A stretch of 64,000 nucleotides of DNA from Methylocella sp. (GTDB lineage: Bacteria; Pseudomonadota; Alphaproteobacteria; Rhizobiales; Beijerinckiaceae): the NCBI GenBank assembly GCA_037200525.1, contig JBBCGG010000001.1, positions 521,526 through 585,525 on the forward strand, read 5' to 3'. A program made the position numbers and the translations under genes. Shown piece by piece: positions 54,850-63,876 of the stretch; position 1 is the first letter of the stretch, and each line of letters begins with the position of its first letter. The notes beneath the pieces were generated by a model, which saw nothing but the letters and a program-made list of their open reading frames with translations, ran no database searches and was not told the DNA's origin.

Positions 54850-55830
54850 CTATCCCATTGCTGATGTTTGAGCTTTCAGCGCTTCCTCAGACAGCGACGC
54901 CTTGCCGGCCGCCTCACGCCGGCGGCGGGCCTCATAGGTCTCCAAATGGGCAAAGGCAATGCGCAGCAGGGATCGAGCGTCGTCGCCGCGACTCCTCCGC
55001 AAAAGATCGCCGACGATCTGGTCCGCCTCGATCGGCGCGCCGCGTTCGATGTCTTTCAGCATCGAGGCGGTGAATTCTGATCCCGGCGTCGTCAGCACGG
55101 TTCGCCCGCGCTCCAGCCAGACCTCTCGCGGCGGAAAGCCGTTCGCCGCTGCGATCGCCGTGCATTCATCGAGCAGCGACGTGGCGAGATTTGCGGCTTC
55201 GGCGGCGACGATATCGCCCGCCGCGCCGCGCATCAGGCAGGTAATGCCGGCCGCCGCCGCAATGAACGTCCATTTCTCCCACATATCGTGCAGGATGTTG
55301 TCGCTCAGTCGCGCCGTGAAGCCGGCATTCGACAGGACGTCCGCGATCGACTTCATCTGTTTCGATTGAGAGCCATCGCGTGCGCCGAACACGAGATCCT
55401 GCAATTTACCGAAATGCGCGATCCGCCCTTCAGAATCGAGCGCTGTCGAGATCGCACAGAGTCCGCCGAGCACGCGGCTGGCCCCGAAACGCGCGTCGAG
55501 CGCATCGAGATGGCGAATGCCGTTGAGCAAGGGAAGGATCGCTGTGCTGGGGCCGACGGCGGGCACAAAAGAAGCGATCGCCCCTGCGAGGTCGTAGGCT
55601 TTGCAGCTGAGCAGGATGAGGTCGAACGGCTCGTGCAGCGCCTCTGCAGAGATCGTCGGCGGCTGAGGCAAATCGAGGTCGCCGAGCGCGCTTTTGATGA
55701 CGAGCCCGGTTTTGGCCAGCTGGGCTGCGCGCCTCGCGCGGACGAGGAAAGTGACGTCGCGGCCGGCCTCCAACAATCGTCCGCCGAAATAGCCGCCGAT
55801 TGCGCCGGCTCCGACTACGAGAATACGCAT
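54850..55830 (-). CDS. 2-dehydropantoate 2-reductase family protein
   Basis: The protein begins MRILVVGAGAIGGYFGGRLLEAG (Rossmann motif) and continues with the ketopantoate reductase pattern: LLSCKAYDL, the catalytic Lys in that motif, LLNGIRHLDAL and the C-terminal domain Lys/Glu region KWTFIAAAAGITCLMRG. The length, 326 residues, is normal. The ATG at 55830 has AAGGA upstream. The family includes PanE (pantothenate synthesis) and paralogues of unknown substrate; no pan gene is adjacent, so I leave the symbol blank. Confidence 0.85.
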   Translation of the reverse strand: MRILVVGAGAIGGYFGGRLLEAGRDVTFLVRARRAAQLAKTGLVIKSALGDLDLPQPPTISAEALHEPFDLILLSCKAYDLAGAIASFVPAVGPSTAILPLLNGIRHLDALDARFGASRVLGGLCAISTALDSEGRIAHFGKLQDLVFGARDGSQSKQMKSIADVLSNAGFTARLSDNILHDMWEKWTFIAAAAGITCLMRGAAGDIVAAEAANLATSLLDECTAIAAANGFPPREVWLERGRTVLTTPGSEFTASMLKDIERGAPIEADQIVGDLLRRSRGDDARSLLRIAFAHLETYEARRRREAAGKASLSEEALKAQTSAMG

Positions 55831-56187
55831 ATATTCGTCCTTTCTTGAGTCTGCCCGCGAGGAGACCGGCAAAGGCGGAGGCGATCGCTGCGGCGCGACG
55901 CAGCTTCTCGTGATGCCGTCCTTCTCTTAGGAGCAGGAGCTGATGTCAAATGGAGCTATGCCGCATGGGGTTGCGCGGAGAGTGAGCGGGGAACGTCGCC
56001 GCTTCAATTTGCCGTGAAGCTCTGGCGGGGCAGGTGGGCGGCCATTCGAAGCGCTGCGGCGCTGCCGCCGCTAGAGTCGCTCACTTTCGGGCCGCCACCG
56101 TGGCGAATGGCGCTTTTTTCGCAAGTCAGGTCGATAAATTCCCAGGCATTGAGGCAGTTTTCCATATTATACTGGATAATATGTAGG

Positions 56188-56219
56188 TTAAAATAGATTA
56201 GTCCAACTTAAAATAGATT
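56188..56219. repeat. Tandem direct repeat TTAAAATAGATT
   Basis: TTAAAATAGATT occurs at 56188-56199 and again at 56208-56219, 20 bp apart, i.e. two helical turns, in an AT-rich context. Phased repeats like this are typical of regulator sites or upstream promoter elements. It lies about 150 bp before the candidate sRNA terminator. Confidence 0.5.
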
Positions 56220-56229
56220 TGTTGTTATT

Positions 56230-56407
56230 GCATTTTGTCTTAGAGAACTTAACATTGGCTTGCAGATGGAGCCTAATAGCAAGCAATACAGGCCCATACG
56301 CGACAAGTAGCATGGTTTTAGACCAATCGCGCGCTCCCACCGGGGCGGAGCACACCCGAACGCGATGACTCCCGGCACGGAATAGGCAGATTCCGTGCCG
56401 GGCTTTT
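56230..56407 (+). ncRNA. Candidate small regulatory RNA (boundaries approximate)
   Basis: A strong plus-strand terminator at 56371-56402 has no protein gene upstream on its strand for 600 bp. Just before it is a second small hairpin (GCTCC at 56333-56337 with GGAGC at 56347-56351). The region between the AT-rich repeats and the terminator therefore looks like an independent transcript. No known RNA family was recognised. The 5' end is guessed. Confidence 0.4.
56371..56407 (+). terminator. Near-ideal intrinsic terminator
   Basis: CCCGGCACGGAAT (56371-56383) and ATTCCGTGCCGGG (56390-56402) form a perfect 13-bp stem with a 6-nt loop AGGCAG, followed by CTTTTC. It is oriented for plus-strand transcription, which comes from the apparently gene-free side. 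Confidence 0.88.
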
Positions 56408-56650
56408 CTTCGGCTAATCGCGCGAAGAATCAAAATAAGCTGGCAAAAGCCCTTTGGAAATGCGCCCCTCATCTTGAGAGAAGGCAAACCTTCATCTCGA
56501 AGATGATTCCATCGTTTCGCGCCGCCGAACCCGCGAGCCCGGACCCCTGGAATCCAGGCATTGCCCAACCTCTTTCGTCCGTGTATGCAAATTGCGTCCT
56601 AAGCGTATGGAAGATGTCCATGTCGACCTCGCTCTGGATGGTTCAATCAA

Positions 56651-57904
56651 ATGACAGTTTCCGCTGATATGCCGATCGAGACCGTGAAACCCCGCTCGCA
56701 ATCCCGAGCGAGCATTGTCGTCGCGGGCGCCGTTTCCATGGCGGTCGCGATTGGCGTCGGCAGGTTCGCCTTCACGCCGCTCCTGCCCCTGATGCTGCGC
56801 GACGGCATCGTTGATCTCAACTTCGGAAGTTGGCTGGCGACGGCCAATTATGCCGGTTACATGATTGGCGCTCTGCTTTGCATGGCGTTGCCGCGCCTTT
56901 GGCCGAGCTCGGCCTTGATCCGCTGGGGAATGGCGGCGACGGCCGCGCTGACCTTAGGCATGGCCTTGCATATCCCTTGGCTCTGGATCGTTCTGCGCTT
57001 TCTTGCAGGAATCGCCAGCGCCGTCGTTTTCGTGTTCACCTCCGGTTGGTGCCTCGCTCGATTGTCGGCGCTTGGCGCGCCCGCCTTGGGCGGGGCAATC
57101 TATACGGGGCCTGGCGCGGGCATTGCGGCTTCCGGGCTCGCGTCGTTCGGCATGATGGCCGACAACTGGACCGCCGCCAGCGGCTGGTTGGCGCTCGGAG
57201 TTTTAGTGACCATCCTTAGCGCATTGGTCTGGCCTGTGTTTAGAGGCCCGGATGTCTCCCCGCGCGGCGTCGCCGTCGCCAGCTCGGAGGCTGAGGCCGG
57301 CGCGGCCCCGATCACCGGCGGTTCGCGGGAAATGGCGGTCTTTACCTTCACCTATGGACTTGCGGGTTTTGGCTACATCATCACGGCGACGTTTTTGCCG
57401 GTTATCGCGCGCACGGCGCTCCCCGGCTCCGTTTGGCTCTACCTGTTCTGGCCTATCTTCGGCGTCGGCGTCGTCGGGGGGGCTTTGCTGGCGACGCGCA
57501 TACCGACGCGGATCGATCCGCGCCTCACGCTCGCCATTTGTTACGTCTGTCAAGCCATCGGCATAGGCTTGACGCTGTATCTGCCGACGTCGCTCGGCTT
57601 CGTGCTCGGCAGCCTCCTTGTGGGCTCCCCATTCAACGTTATCAGCTTTCTCGCAATGCAGGAGATCCGCCGGCTTCGGCCGCATCATGCGGCGAGGTTC
57701 ATGGGTTTGCTCACCGCTTCCTACGGCCTTGGCCAGATCGCGGGGCCGCCCATGACAGCGGCCCTTCTGGCCCAAAGCTCGAGTCACGCGCAAGGTTTTG
57801 CGCTGTCGCTCGCCATTGCTTCCGCGACGCTGCTGATTGGGGCCGTGCTCTATGTTCTGATGGCCCGCGCGTGGCCAATGCGGCTTTCTAAGGCCGAGCT
57901 CTAG
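56651..57904 (+). CDS. MFS transporter, YbfB/YjiJ family
   Basis: The 417-residue protein has 12 hydrophobic segments in two halves. The first helix region, AVSMAVAIGVGRFAFTPLLPLML, carries the GxGRFxxTPLLP signature of the YbfB/YjiJ group, followed by NFGSWLATANYAGYMIGAL. Substrates of this group are unknown; efflux is the usual guess. The ATG at 56651 is the first in the frame. Its stop TAG is formed from the same CTAG as the stop of modC on the other strand (4-bp tail-to-tail overlap). Confidence 0.88.
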   Translation: MTVSADMPIETVKPRSQSRASIVVAGAVSMAVAIGVGRFAFTPLLPLMLRDGIVDLNFGSWLATANYAGYMIGALLCMALPRLWPSSALIRWGMAATAALTLGMALHIPWLWIVLRFLAGIASAVVFVFTSGWCLARLSALGAPALGGAIYTGPGAGIAASGLASFGMMADNWTAASGWLALGVLVTILSALVWPVFRGPDVSPRGVAVASSEAEAGAAPITGGSREMAVFTFTYGLAGFGYIITATFLPVIARTALPGSVWLYLFWPIFGVGVVGGALLATRIPTRIDPRLTLAICYVCQAIGIGLTLYLPTSLGFVLGSLLVGSPFNVISFLAMQEIRRLRPHHAARFMGLLTASYGLGQIAGPPMTAALLAQSSSHAQGFALSLAIASATLLIGAVLYVLMARAWPMRLSKAEL

Positions 57905-58998
57905 GCGGGCGGCGAAGCGGCGACTTTCCGCTCGTCGAGAGCCGCCGTCTTGATCAAGGCAAAAACGGCGGCCCCCTCCTTGAGGCCAAGTTCGTCGAGC
58001 GCATGGTTGGTCGCCATAGCGAATAGGTTGCCATCTCCGTCCAAAGCGATCTCGACCATGGCGAGCGGGCCATTTTTTATGATTTTACCGACCCGGCCTG
58101 ACAGAGCGCTGCGGACGCTGAGATGGCGAGGCGGATCGAGCGAAAGCACAACATCCGTCGCCTTGACGATGATCCGCGCGGTTCCCCCGCGTGGACCGGC
58201 GGGACCCGCGAGCCAGATGGTTCCCGATGGAAGCTTCAGCTCCGTTAAGCCATAGGCTGCGTTTTCGCCGCTGACTTTCGCCGTCAACACTGAAGAGCGG
58301 TCGAAGCGGTCTTCCATCATGTGCGTCGCGGACGCGCCGAAAACCTCGCCGGGAGAGCCGACAGCCTTTACGCGGCCATTCTCGAGCAAGACGATGCAGA
58401 CGGCCAGCCGCACGACCTCGTCGATCGCATGCGAGACATAGACGATTGGAACCTTGAATTCGTCGCGCACATGCTCGATCAGCGGCAGGATTTCGAGCTT
58501 GCGCTCCATGTCGAGCGCCGCCAACGGTTCATCGAACAAAAGAAGTTTTGGACAGGAGAGCAGCGCCCGCCCAATCGCCACCCGCTGCCGCTCGCCCCCG
58601 GAAAGACGCGCGGGACGGCGCGGGAGCAAGGGGCCGATCCCCAGGATTTCGATCACCGCATCAAATTCGATCTCGCGCGCGTGGCGCGGCGCGAACCAGC
58701 GCCCAAACAGCAGGTTCTGCTTCACGCTCATATGCGGAAAGAGATTTGAATCCTGAAAGACAAGGCCAATGCGGCGGCGATGCATCGGGATGAAAACGCC
58801 GCGCTGCGTGTCGACGAGCGTCTCATCTTCGAGCTTGATATAGCCGCGGTCGGGTCGAAGGAGCCCACCGATGAGATTGAGCATCACCGATTTGCCGGAG
58901 CCAGATTGCCCGAACAGCGCGGTGACGCCATGGCCATTCTTAAAAGCGACGTCGAGATCGAAAGTCCCGAGCTTGAGGGCGACGTCGACGTCGATCAT
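57901..58998 (-). CDS. modC: Molybdate ABC transporter ATP-binding protein
   Basis: ModC drives molybdate import. Motifs are Walker A GQSGSGKS, Q-loop VFQDSNLFPHM, signature LSGGERQRVAIGRALL, Walker B LLLFDEPLAALD and the switch His in VSHAIDE. The C-terminal 70 residues form the molybdate-binding MOP/TOBE domain (SVRSALSGRVGKI, then PLAMVEIAL and NHALDELGLKEG). The ATG at 58998 overlaps the modB stop by 4 bp. Length 365, normal. Confidence 0.93.
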   Translation of the reverse strand: MIDVDVALKLGTFDLDVAFKNGHGVTALFGQSGSGKSVMLNLIGGLLRPDRGYIKLEDETLVDTQRGVFIPMHRRRIGLVFQDSNLFPHMSVKQNLLFGRWFAPRHAREIEFDAVIEILGIGPLLPRRPARLSGGERQRVAIGRALLSCPKLLLFDEPLAALDMERKLEILPLIEHVRDEFKVPIVYVSHAIDEVVRLAVCIVLLENGRVKAVGSPGEVFGASATHMMEDRFDRSSVLTAKVSGENAAYGLTELKLPSGTIWLAGPAGPRGGTARIIVKATDVVLSLDPPRHLSVRSALSGRVGKIIKNGPLAMVEIALDGDGNLFAMATNHALDELGLKEGAAVFALIKTAALDERKVAASPPA

Positions 58999-59690
58999 TC
59001 GAAATTCGCCAATCGTTTTTCCGCCCAGCGCTGAATAACTTCCGAGGCGATGAGCGCACATAGGGCGATTACGATCGCCACCGCGGTCAAGCGCATGGCC
59101 CCGGCGTCGCCGCCCGGCACTTGCGTATAGGTGTAGATCGCGGCGGAGATGGTCTGCGTTTCGCCAGGGATGTTCGAGACGAAAGTGATCGTCGCGCCAA
59201 ATTCGCCGAGCGCCTTGGCGAAAGCCAGAATAGCGCCGACGACGATGCCGGGGATGGCGAGCGGCAGACTGATCAGAAAGAACGTCCAGATTTGGTTTGC
59301 GCCCAAAGTGCCGCCCGCCAGCTCCAACCGCCGGTCGATCGCCTCGAACGATAGCCGCATTGCGCGAACCATCAGAGGAAACCCCATCACCGCGCAGGCG
59401 ACCGCTGCGCCGGTCCAGCGAAACGACAGAACAATGCCGATGTCGGCGAGAAAGGCGCCGAAGACGCCTTTGCGTCCGAGCAGGATGAGAAGGATGAACC
59501 CCGTGACGACGGGGGGCAGCACCAAAGGCAGATGAACGAGGCCGTTCAGCAGCGTCTTGCCTGGAAATCGCCAGCGGGCGAGCGCAAAGGCGGTGAAAAT
59601 GCCGAACGGCAGGCTGACGATCGTCGCGACAACTGCGATCCGCAGGGAGAGCCAGATCGCGGTCCATTCAGCGGGCGATAAGTCCAGCAC
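58995..59690 (-). CDS. modB: Molybdate ABC transporter permease
   Basis: The 231-residue inner-membrane permease begins SPAEWTAIWLSLRIAVVATIVSLP, has about five TM helices and the EAA coupling motif LAGGTLGANQIWTFFLISLPLAIPGIVVG and AKALGEFGATITF. The GLVHLPLVLPPVVTGFILL segment is typical of ModB. The start is GTG at 59690. It is between modA (30 bp gap) and modC. Confidence 0.94.
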   Translation of the reverse strand: MLDLSPAEWTAIWLSLRIAVVATIVSLPFGIFTAFALARWRFPGKTLLNGLVHLPLVLPPVVTGFILLILLGRKGVFGAFLADIGIVLSFRWTGAAVACAVMGFPLMVRAMRLSFEAIDRRLELAGGTLGANQIWTFFLISLPLAIPGIVVGAILAFAKALGEFGATITFVSNIPGETQTISAAIYTYTQVPGGDAGAMRLTAVAIVIALCALIASEVIQRWAEKRLANFE

Positions 59691-59720
59691 CCTGGCGTTC
59701 TCCGATTTTCTGGCGAAGGC

Positions 59721-60521
59721 TCACTTCGACAGAATTGTGAAACCCTGCGCGAGGAAAATCTTGGTCGCCGCCTGCGACGCCAGAAACGCCGCGAAGCGAA
59801 CGGCGTCAGGATTCTTCGAATCAGCGACAAGAGCGACAGGATAGATGATTGGGCTATGGCTCGACTCGGGGAAGGTATCGACGATTTTCACCTTGGGTTC
59901 GGCCTTGGCGTCGGTTGCGTAAACAATCCCGAAACGGGCCTCGCCGCGCGCGACGAGGTTCAGCGCGTTGCGAATGTTATCAGCCTGCGCGAGCTTTGAC
60001 TCGACCTTGTCCCAGACCCCCAGCGTTTGCAGCGCCTGCTTGGCGTAAATGCCGCCCGGGCATGAATCGATGGTGCAGACCGCAATCTTGCCGTCGCCCG
60101 TCGCCCCGGCGAGATCGAAGCCGGACGCTATTTTGAGATCGACGCTTGAATCGGCCGGCTCGATCAGAACTAGCGCATTGCCGAGCAAATTGCGCCGCGT
60201 TCCCGGCCGGATGAACTTGGCCTTGTCGAGATAATCCATCCAGGTGAGGTCTGCGGAGATAAAGACGTCAGCGGGCGCGCCCTGCTCGATCTGTTTGGCG
60301 AGGACGGCGGACGATCCATAGACGATCGTGGGAGCCTTGCCGCCAGCGGCCGCCCACGGCTCGGCAACGGCGTCGAGCGCGGTCTTCATGCTCGCGGCTG
60401 CGAAGACGACAACCGGCTTGGCGTTTGATTCTTCTGCGACCGCGGCTGACGCGAGTCCCGCCGCCGCAAACGTCAGGATCAGGGCCAATGCGTTGAGCTT
60501 GCGGCGGGTGAACTCAATCAT
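59721..60521 (-). CDS. modA: Molybdate-binding periplasmic protein
   Basis: ModA binds molybdate or tungstate in the periplasm. The 266-residue protein has a signal peptide (KLNALALILTFAAAGLASA) and the conserved oxyanion-binding pieces VVVFAAASMKTALDAVAE, YGSSAVLAKQIEQGAPADVFISAD and FGIVYATDA. Two Cys residues (CTIDSC) are in the C-lobe. The ATG at 60521 has AGGAGAG upstream. It leads the modABC operon; the transcription start should be in the 60522-60670 gap. Confidence 0.93.
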   Translation of the reverse strand: MIEFTRRKLNALALILTFAAAGLASAAVAEESNAKPVVVFAAASMKTALDAVAEPWAAAGGKAPTIVYGSSAVLAKQIEQGAPADVFISADLTWMDYLDKAKFIRPGTRRNLLGNALVLIEPADSSVDLKIASGFDLAGATGDGKIAVCTIDSCPGGIYAKQALQTLGVWDKVESKLAQADNIRNALNLVARGEARFGIVYATDAKAEPKVKIVDTFPESSHSPIIYPVALVADSKNPDAVRFAAFLASQAATKIFLAQGFTILSK

Positions 60522-60670
60522 GCAACTCTCCTGCGCTTTTGCCTCTCGCTGCACCGGTCCTCTGAAGGGATCGGAACCGCATCGGTTTGCGTAGACCGGC
60601 GCTCAAAGCCGATCCTATATGGCGCCACAGGTTAGGCAAACGCCGAAACGCAGCCGCCGCCAAGGTTGAA

Positions 60671-61927
60671 CTACGAAGTGGAAGCCGCAACGGCGCCGGC
60701 GATAGCCAGAAGAGCAACGACGATCCACGGCGGCATCTTCCAGACCGTGAGCAGCAGGAAACCGGTCAGCGCGAGCAGGAGATCGCGTTGCGTCAGAACG
60801 GCGCCCGTCCACACCGGGCTGTATAACGCAGCGGCAAGAATGCCGACGACGGCAGCGTTCGCACCGCGCATGGCGGCCTGCGCCGCGGGGCGGGCGCGCA
60901 AAGCATCCCAGAACGGCAGCGCGCCGTAGACAAGTAGAAGCCCCGGCAGGAATATGGCGGCTAGCGCTATCGCCGATCCGGCGAGTCCATTGGGGGGCGG
61001 CCGCGCCACTGCGCCGAGATAGGCGGCAAAGGTGAACAAGGGGCCAGGAACAGCCTGCGCCAAGCCATAGCCAGCGAGAAAGGCTTCGTCGCTAACCCAT
61101 CCCGGCTGAACCACCTGTGCCTGAAGCAAGGGCAGCACGACATGGCCTCCGCCGAACACCAGCGCGCCTGAATGATAGAAGGCGCTAAACAGCGCGACGC
61201 CTTGATTGCCGGTCGCGCTCGCAATGATCGAGGGGACGAGAAAAATTATTCCAAACAGCGCAAGCGCTGCGAAGCCGCCGCCTCGCGATATTGGAAATCG
61301 CGCGCCGCCGGACAGGGTTTCGCCATTTTGCTTGCAAAACCGGAGACCGAGGAGCGCCCCGAGGACGATCGCCCCAATTTGCGCCAGCGATCCACCGAAC
61401 AAAGTCACGATCGCGATTGCCGTCAGCGCGATCGCCGCGCGCATTCGATCCGGCGTTAGCGTTCTTGCCATGCCAAAGACGGCTTGCGCGACCACCGCGA
61501 CAGCGACGAGCTTTAGGCCATGCAGGATGCCTCCCGCGACAGGTCCCTTGAACGCCGCTGCGGTGAGCGCGAAAGCAAAGAGGATGATCGCGGACGGAAG
61601 GGTAAAGGCGAACCAGGCGGCGAGCCCGCCTAAGATGCCATTGCCCCGTAGAACGCCCAGAGAAAAGCCAACCTTGCTTGATGCGGGGCCTGGCAAAAAT
61701 TGGCAGAGCGCCACAAGATCCGCATAGGCGGTGTCGCTGAGCCATTTGCGGCGGATCACCAATTCGTTTCGAAAATAGCCAATATGCGCGATCGGGCCGC
61801 CGAACGATGTCAGGCCGAGCTTGAGGAAGGCGCGAAACACCTCGGCGGGGGAGCCCGGCTGCGAGCGGCGCCCGTCCGCCGAATTTTTCGGCTGAGCGGC
61901 TCCGAAGCGAGCTTTGCCTCCGTTCAT
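60671..61927 (-). CDS. chrA: Chromate transporter ChrA (two-domain)
   Basis: The 418-residue membrane protein has two homologous CHR halves. The first starts VFRAFLKLGLTSFGGPIAHIGYF and includes LCQFLPGPASSKVGFSLG; the second has FYHSGALVFGGGHVVLPLL and GYGLAQAVPGPLFTFAAYLGA, the matching FGGG and PGP motifs. Long ChrA proteins export chromate or exchange it for sulfate. No chrB regulator is seen. It lies 59 bp after arsH on the same strand, forming a metal-oxyanion resistance block. Confidence 0.92.
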   Translation of the reverse strand: MNGGKARFGAAQPKNSADGRRSQPGSPAEVFRAFLKLGLTSFGGPIAHIGYFRNELVIRRKWLSDTAYADLVALCQFLPGPASSKVGFSLGVLRGNGILGGLAAWFAFTLPSAIILFAFALTAAAFKGPVAGGILHGLKLVAVAVVAQAVFGMARTLTPDRMRAAIALTAIAIVTLFGGSLAQIGAIVLGALLGLRFCKQNGETLSGGARFPISRGGGFAALALFGIIFLVPSIIASATGNQGVALFSAFYHSGALVFGGGHVVLPLLQAQVVQPGWVSDEAFLAGYGLAQAVPGPLFTFAAYLGAVARPPPNGLAGSAIALAAIFLPGLLLVYGALPFWDALRARPAAQAAMRGANAAVVGILAAALYSPVWTGAVLTQRDLLLALTGFLLLTVWKMPPWIVVALLAIAGAVAASTS

Positions 61928-61986
61928 TGACGCTCTCCAGGTCTTCGTCGCGCGGGTGGCTGCCGCGGCGAAGAAAAGTTGTCCTG

Positions 61987-62703
61987 CTATGACATGGCTT
62001 TTAGCGCCAAACCAGCGAGCTTGTCCGCGTCGTCCTTGCGCTCGCTATATCGGCTCGTGAGGTAGGCGGAGGCTCCACGGGTCAGCAGCGTAAATTTCAG
62101 CAATTCTTCCATCACGTCGACGACGCGGTCGTAATAGGCCGAAGGCTTCATCCGGCCGGCATCATCGAATTGCTCATAGGCTTTGGCGACGGAGGACTGG
62201 TTGGGGATCGTGATCATGCGCATCCAGCGGCCAAGCACACGCAGCTGATTGACCGCGTTGAATGATTGCGAGCCGCCGCTGACCTGCATCACCGCCAGCG
62301 TTTTGCCTTGCGTCGGCCGCACCGCACCAATCGAGAGCGGTATCCAATCAATTTGCGCTTTTATGACTCCGGTCATGCTTCCATGGCGCTCGGGACTGCA
62401 CCAGACCTGCCCTTCGGACCACGTCGACAGCTCCCGCAATTCGTTGATCTTGGGGTGATCGTTGGGCGCATCGTCAGGCAGAGGCAGGCCGCTCGGGTTA
62501 AAGATGCTGGTTTCGGCGCCCAAGGCTTGGAGCAGCCGGGCGGCTTCTAGCGTCAGAAAGCGGCTGAAAGATTTTTCGCGCAGCGATCCATAAAGTAGGA
62601 GAATGCGTGGGCGATGCGTCGCTGGCTGTGGCTGCAGCGCGGTGAGATTGGGGAGCTCAAAAGCGGCGCCCCGCAGGTTCGGCAGATCAGACAGGTCAAA
62701 CAA
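61987..62703 (-). CDS. arsH: ArsH NADPH-dependent organoarsenical oxidase
   Basis: ArsH is an FMN flavoprotein giving resistance to trivalent organoarsenicals. It has the FMN loop [25 protein letters not shown], the [30 protein letters not shown] segment and [26 protein letters not shown], all characteristic of ArsH. I choose the TTG at 62703 ([12 protein letters not shown]), which overlaps the arsC stop by 8 bp and gives 238 residues; the frame is open to 62760. It ends the ars operon. Confidence 0.9.
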   Translation of the reverse strand: MFDLSDLPNLRGAAFELPNLTALQPQPATHRPRILLLYGSLREKSFSRFLTLEAARLLQALGAETSIFNPSGLPLPDDAPNDHPKINELRELSTWSEGQVWCSPERHGSMTGVIKAQIDWIPLSIGAVRPTQGKTLAVMQVSGGSQSFNAVNQLRVLGRWMRMITIPNQSSVAKAYEQFDDAGRMKPSAYYDRVVDVMEELLKFTLLTRGASAYLTSRYSERKDDADKLAGLALKAMS

Positions 62704-63118
62704 TGCGGCGGCCCTGCGGGTCGATGACGCCCTCCCCGTCTTCCTTGACAAAGGGGCCAATGCCCGGGTCCGGCAGGAGATCGAGCACCGCCTCTGAGGG
62801 ACGACACAGCCGGACGCCTTTTGGCGTTTCGACGATCGGCCGATTGATCAAGATTGGATGCTCGACCATCAAGTCAATCAGCTCGTTGTCTGTCCATTTG
62901 GGATCAGCTAGTCCAAGCTCCGCGTAGGACGTCCCCTTCTCGCGCAGCAGCTGCCGCACGGAGACCTCCATCGCCTGAATTAGTTCGACCAGCCGCCCGC
63001 GACTTGGCGGCGTTTTAAGATATTCAATCACGACTGGCTCTTCGCCGCTTTGCCGGATCATGGCGAGCGCATTGCGCGACGTGCCGCACGCCGGATTGTG
63101 ATAGATGGTGATCGTCAT
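62696..63118 (-). CDS. arsC: Arsenate reductase, glutaredoxin-dependent
   Basis: ArsC reduces arsenate to arsenite with glutathione and glutaredoxin. The catalytic Cys11 is in [14 protein letters not shown]; the anion-binding Arg residues are in [21 protein letters not shown]. The length, 140 residues, is normal. Its start overlaps the aqpS stop by 4 bp and it overlaps arsH by 8 bp, so the operon is translated in a chain. Confidence 0.95.
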   Translation of the reverse strand: MTITIYHNPACGTSRNALAMIRQSGEEPVVIEYLKTPPSRGRLVELIQAMEVSVRQLLREKGTSYAELGLADPKWTDNELIDLMVEHPILINRPIVETPKGVRLCRPSEAVLDLLPDPGIGPFVKEDGEGVIDPQGRRIV

Positions 63119-63876
63119 AGTCGCGCCTCTGAGTTAAGCGACGGGATGGTGTCCGCCGGGGTGTGCAACAGCCAATTCATCAATAGGAGGCCGCAGGCCG
63201 CGCCGACAAGTTCAGCGGCGATAAAGCCCGGCGCATCGAGCGGCCGTATGCCGGAGAAGGTGTTGGTGAAAGCGCGCGCAATGGCCACGGCCGGGTTGGC
63301 GAACGACGTGGAAGCGGTGAACCAGTAAGCCGCGGTAATGTAGAGCCCGACCAACCACGGAACGGATTTCTGCTCGAAGCGAATCCCGGCGAGGATCGTG
63401 GCGATCAGGCCGAAGCTTGCAACCCACTCGGCGAACCATTGCGCCCCTCCGGTGCGGATCTTCAGCGATGCCTCGAGGATAGGCAAAGCAAACATCAGGT
63501 GCGCCGTCATCGCGCCGATCAAGCCGCCGCTGAGCTGCGCCGCGGAATAGAGCGCGGCTTCGCGCCAACCAAGATCGCGTTTGAGGGCGAAGACCAGGGA
63601 GACCGCCGGATTGAAATGCGCGCCCGAGATTGGTCCGAGGGTGGTGATGAGCACCACCAGCATCGCGCCTGTCGCTAAAGCGTTGCAAAGTAGCATGAGC
63701 GCCGCGTCTTGTGTCATGGCTTCAGCCATTACGCCGGAGCCCACAATTGTCGCGACCAAAAATGCGACGCCAAGCAATTCAGCAGCCAAGCGACGCGGCA
63801 GATCGTAAATTGGCGATAGCCGGTTTTTGCCGCTGCAAGCGTAACCGTTCTGTGCGTCGAAAATCTGACTACTCAT
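63115..63876 (-). CDS. aqpS: Aquaglyceroporin AqpS of the ars operon
   Basis: This is a MIP-family channel of 253 residues with six TM helices and two NPA boxes, GAHFNPAVS and TSFANPAVAIARAFTN. In Sinorhizobium meliloti an aquaglyceroporin in place of the ArsB pump lets arsenite made by ArsC flow out by its gradient. The position between arsR and arsC, overlapping both genes, points to the same role here. The ATG at 63876 overlaps the arsR stop by 8 bp. Confidence 0.92.
   Translation of the reverse strand: MSSQIFDAQNGYACSGKNRLSPIYDLPRRLAAELLGVAFLVATIVGSGVMAEAMTQDAALMLLCNALATGAMLVVLITTLGPISGAHFNPAVSLVFALKRDLGWREAALYSAAQLSGGLIGAMTAHLMFALPILEASLKIRTGGAQWFAEWVASFGLIATILAGIRFEQKSVPWLVGLYITAAYWFTASTSFANPAVAIARAFTNTFSGIRPLDAPGFIAAELVGAACGLLLMNWLLHTPADTIPSLNSEARL

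Larger units (their letters stand above)
55831..56650. other. 820-bp gap without a protein gene
   Basis: No coding region is convincing. Contents: an AT-rich patch at about 56150-56260 with a 20-bp-spaced direct repeat, a candidate small RNA and its terminator (56371-56407), and the promoter region of the MFS gene at 56651. This is the longest non-coding stretch in the window. Confidence 0.6.

Noticed and set aside
60522-60670. Possible ModE box upstream of modA
   Set aside because: A CCTATATGG near 60615 resembles half of a ModE site, but no second half at the right spacing was found.
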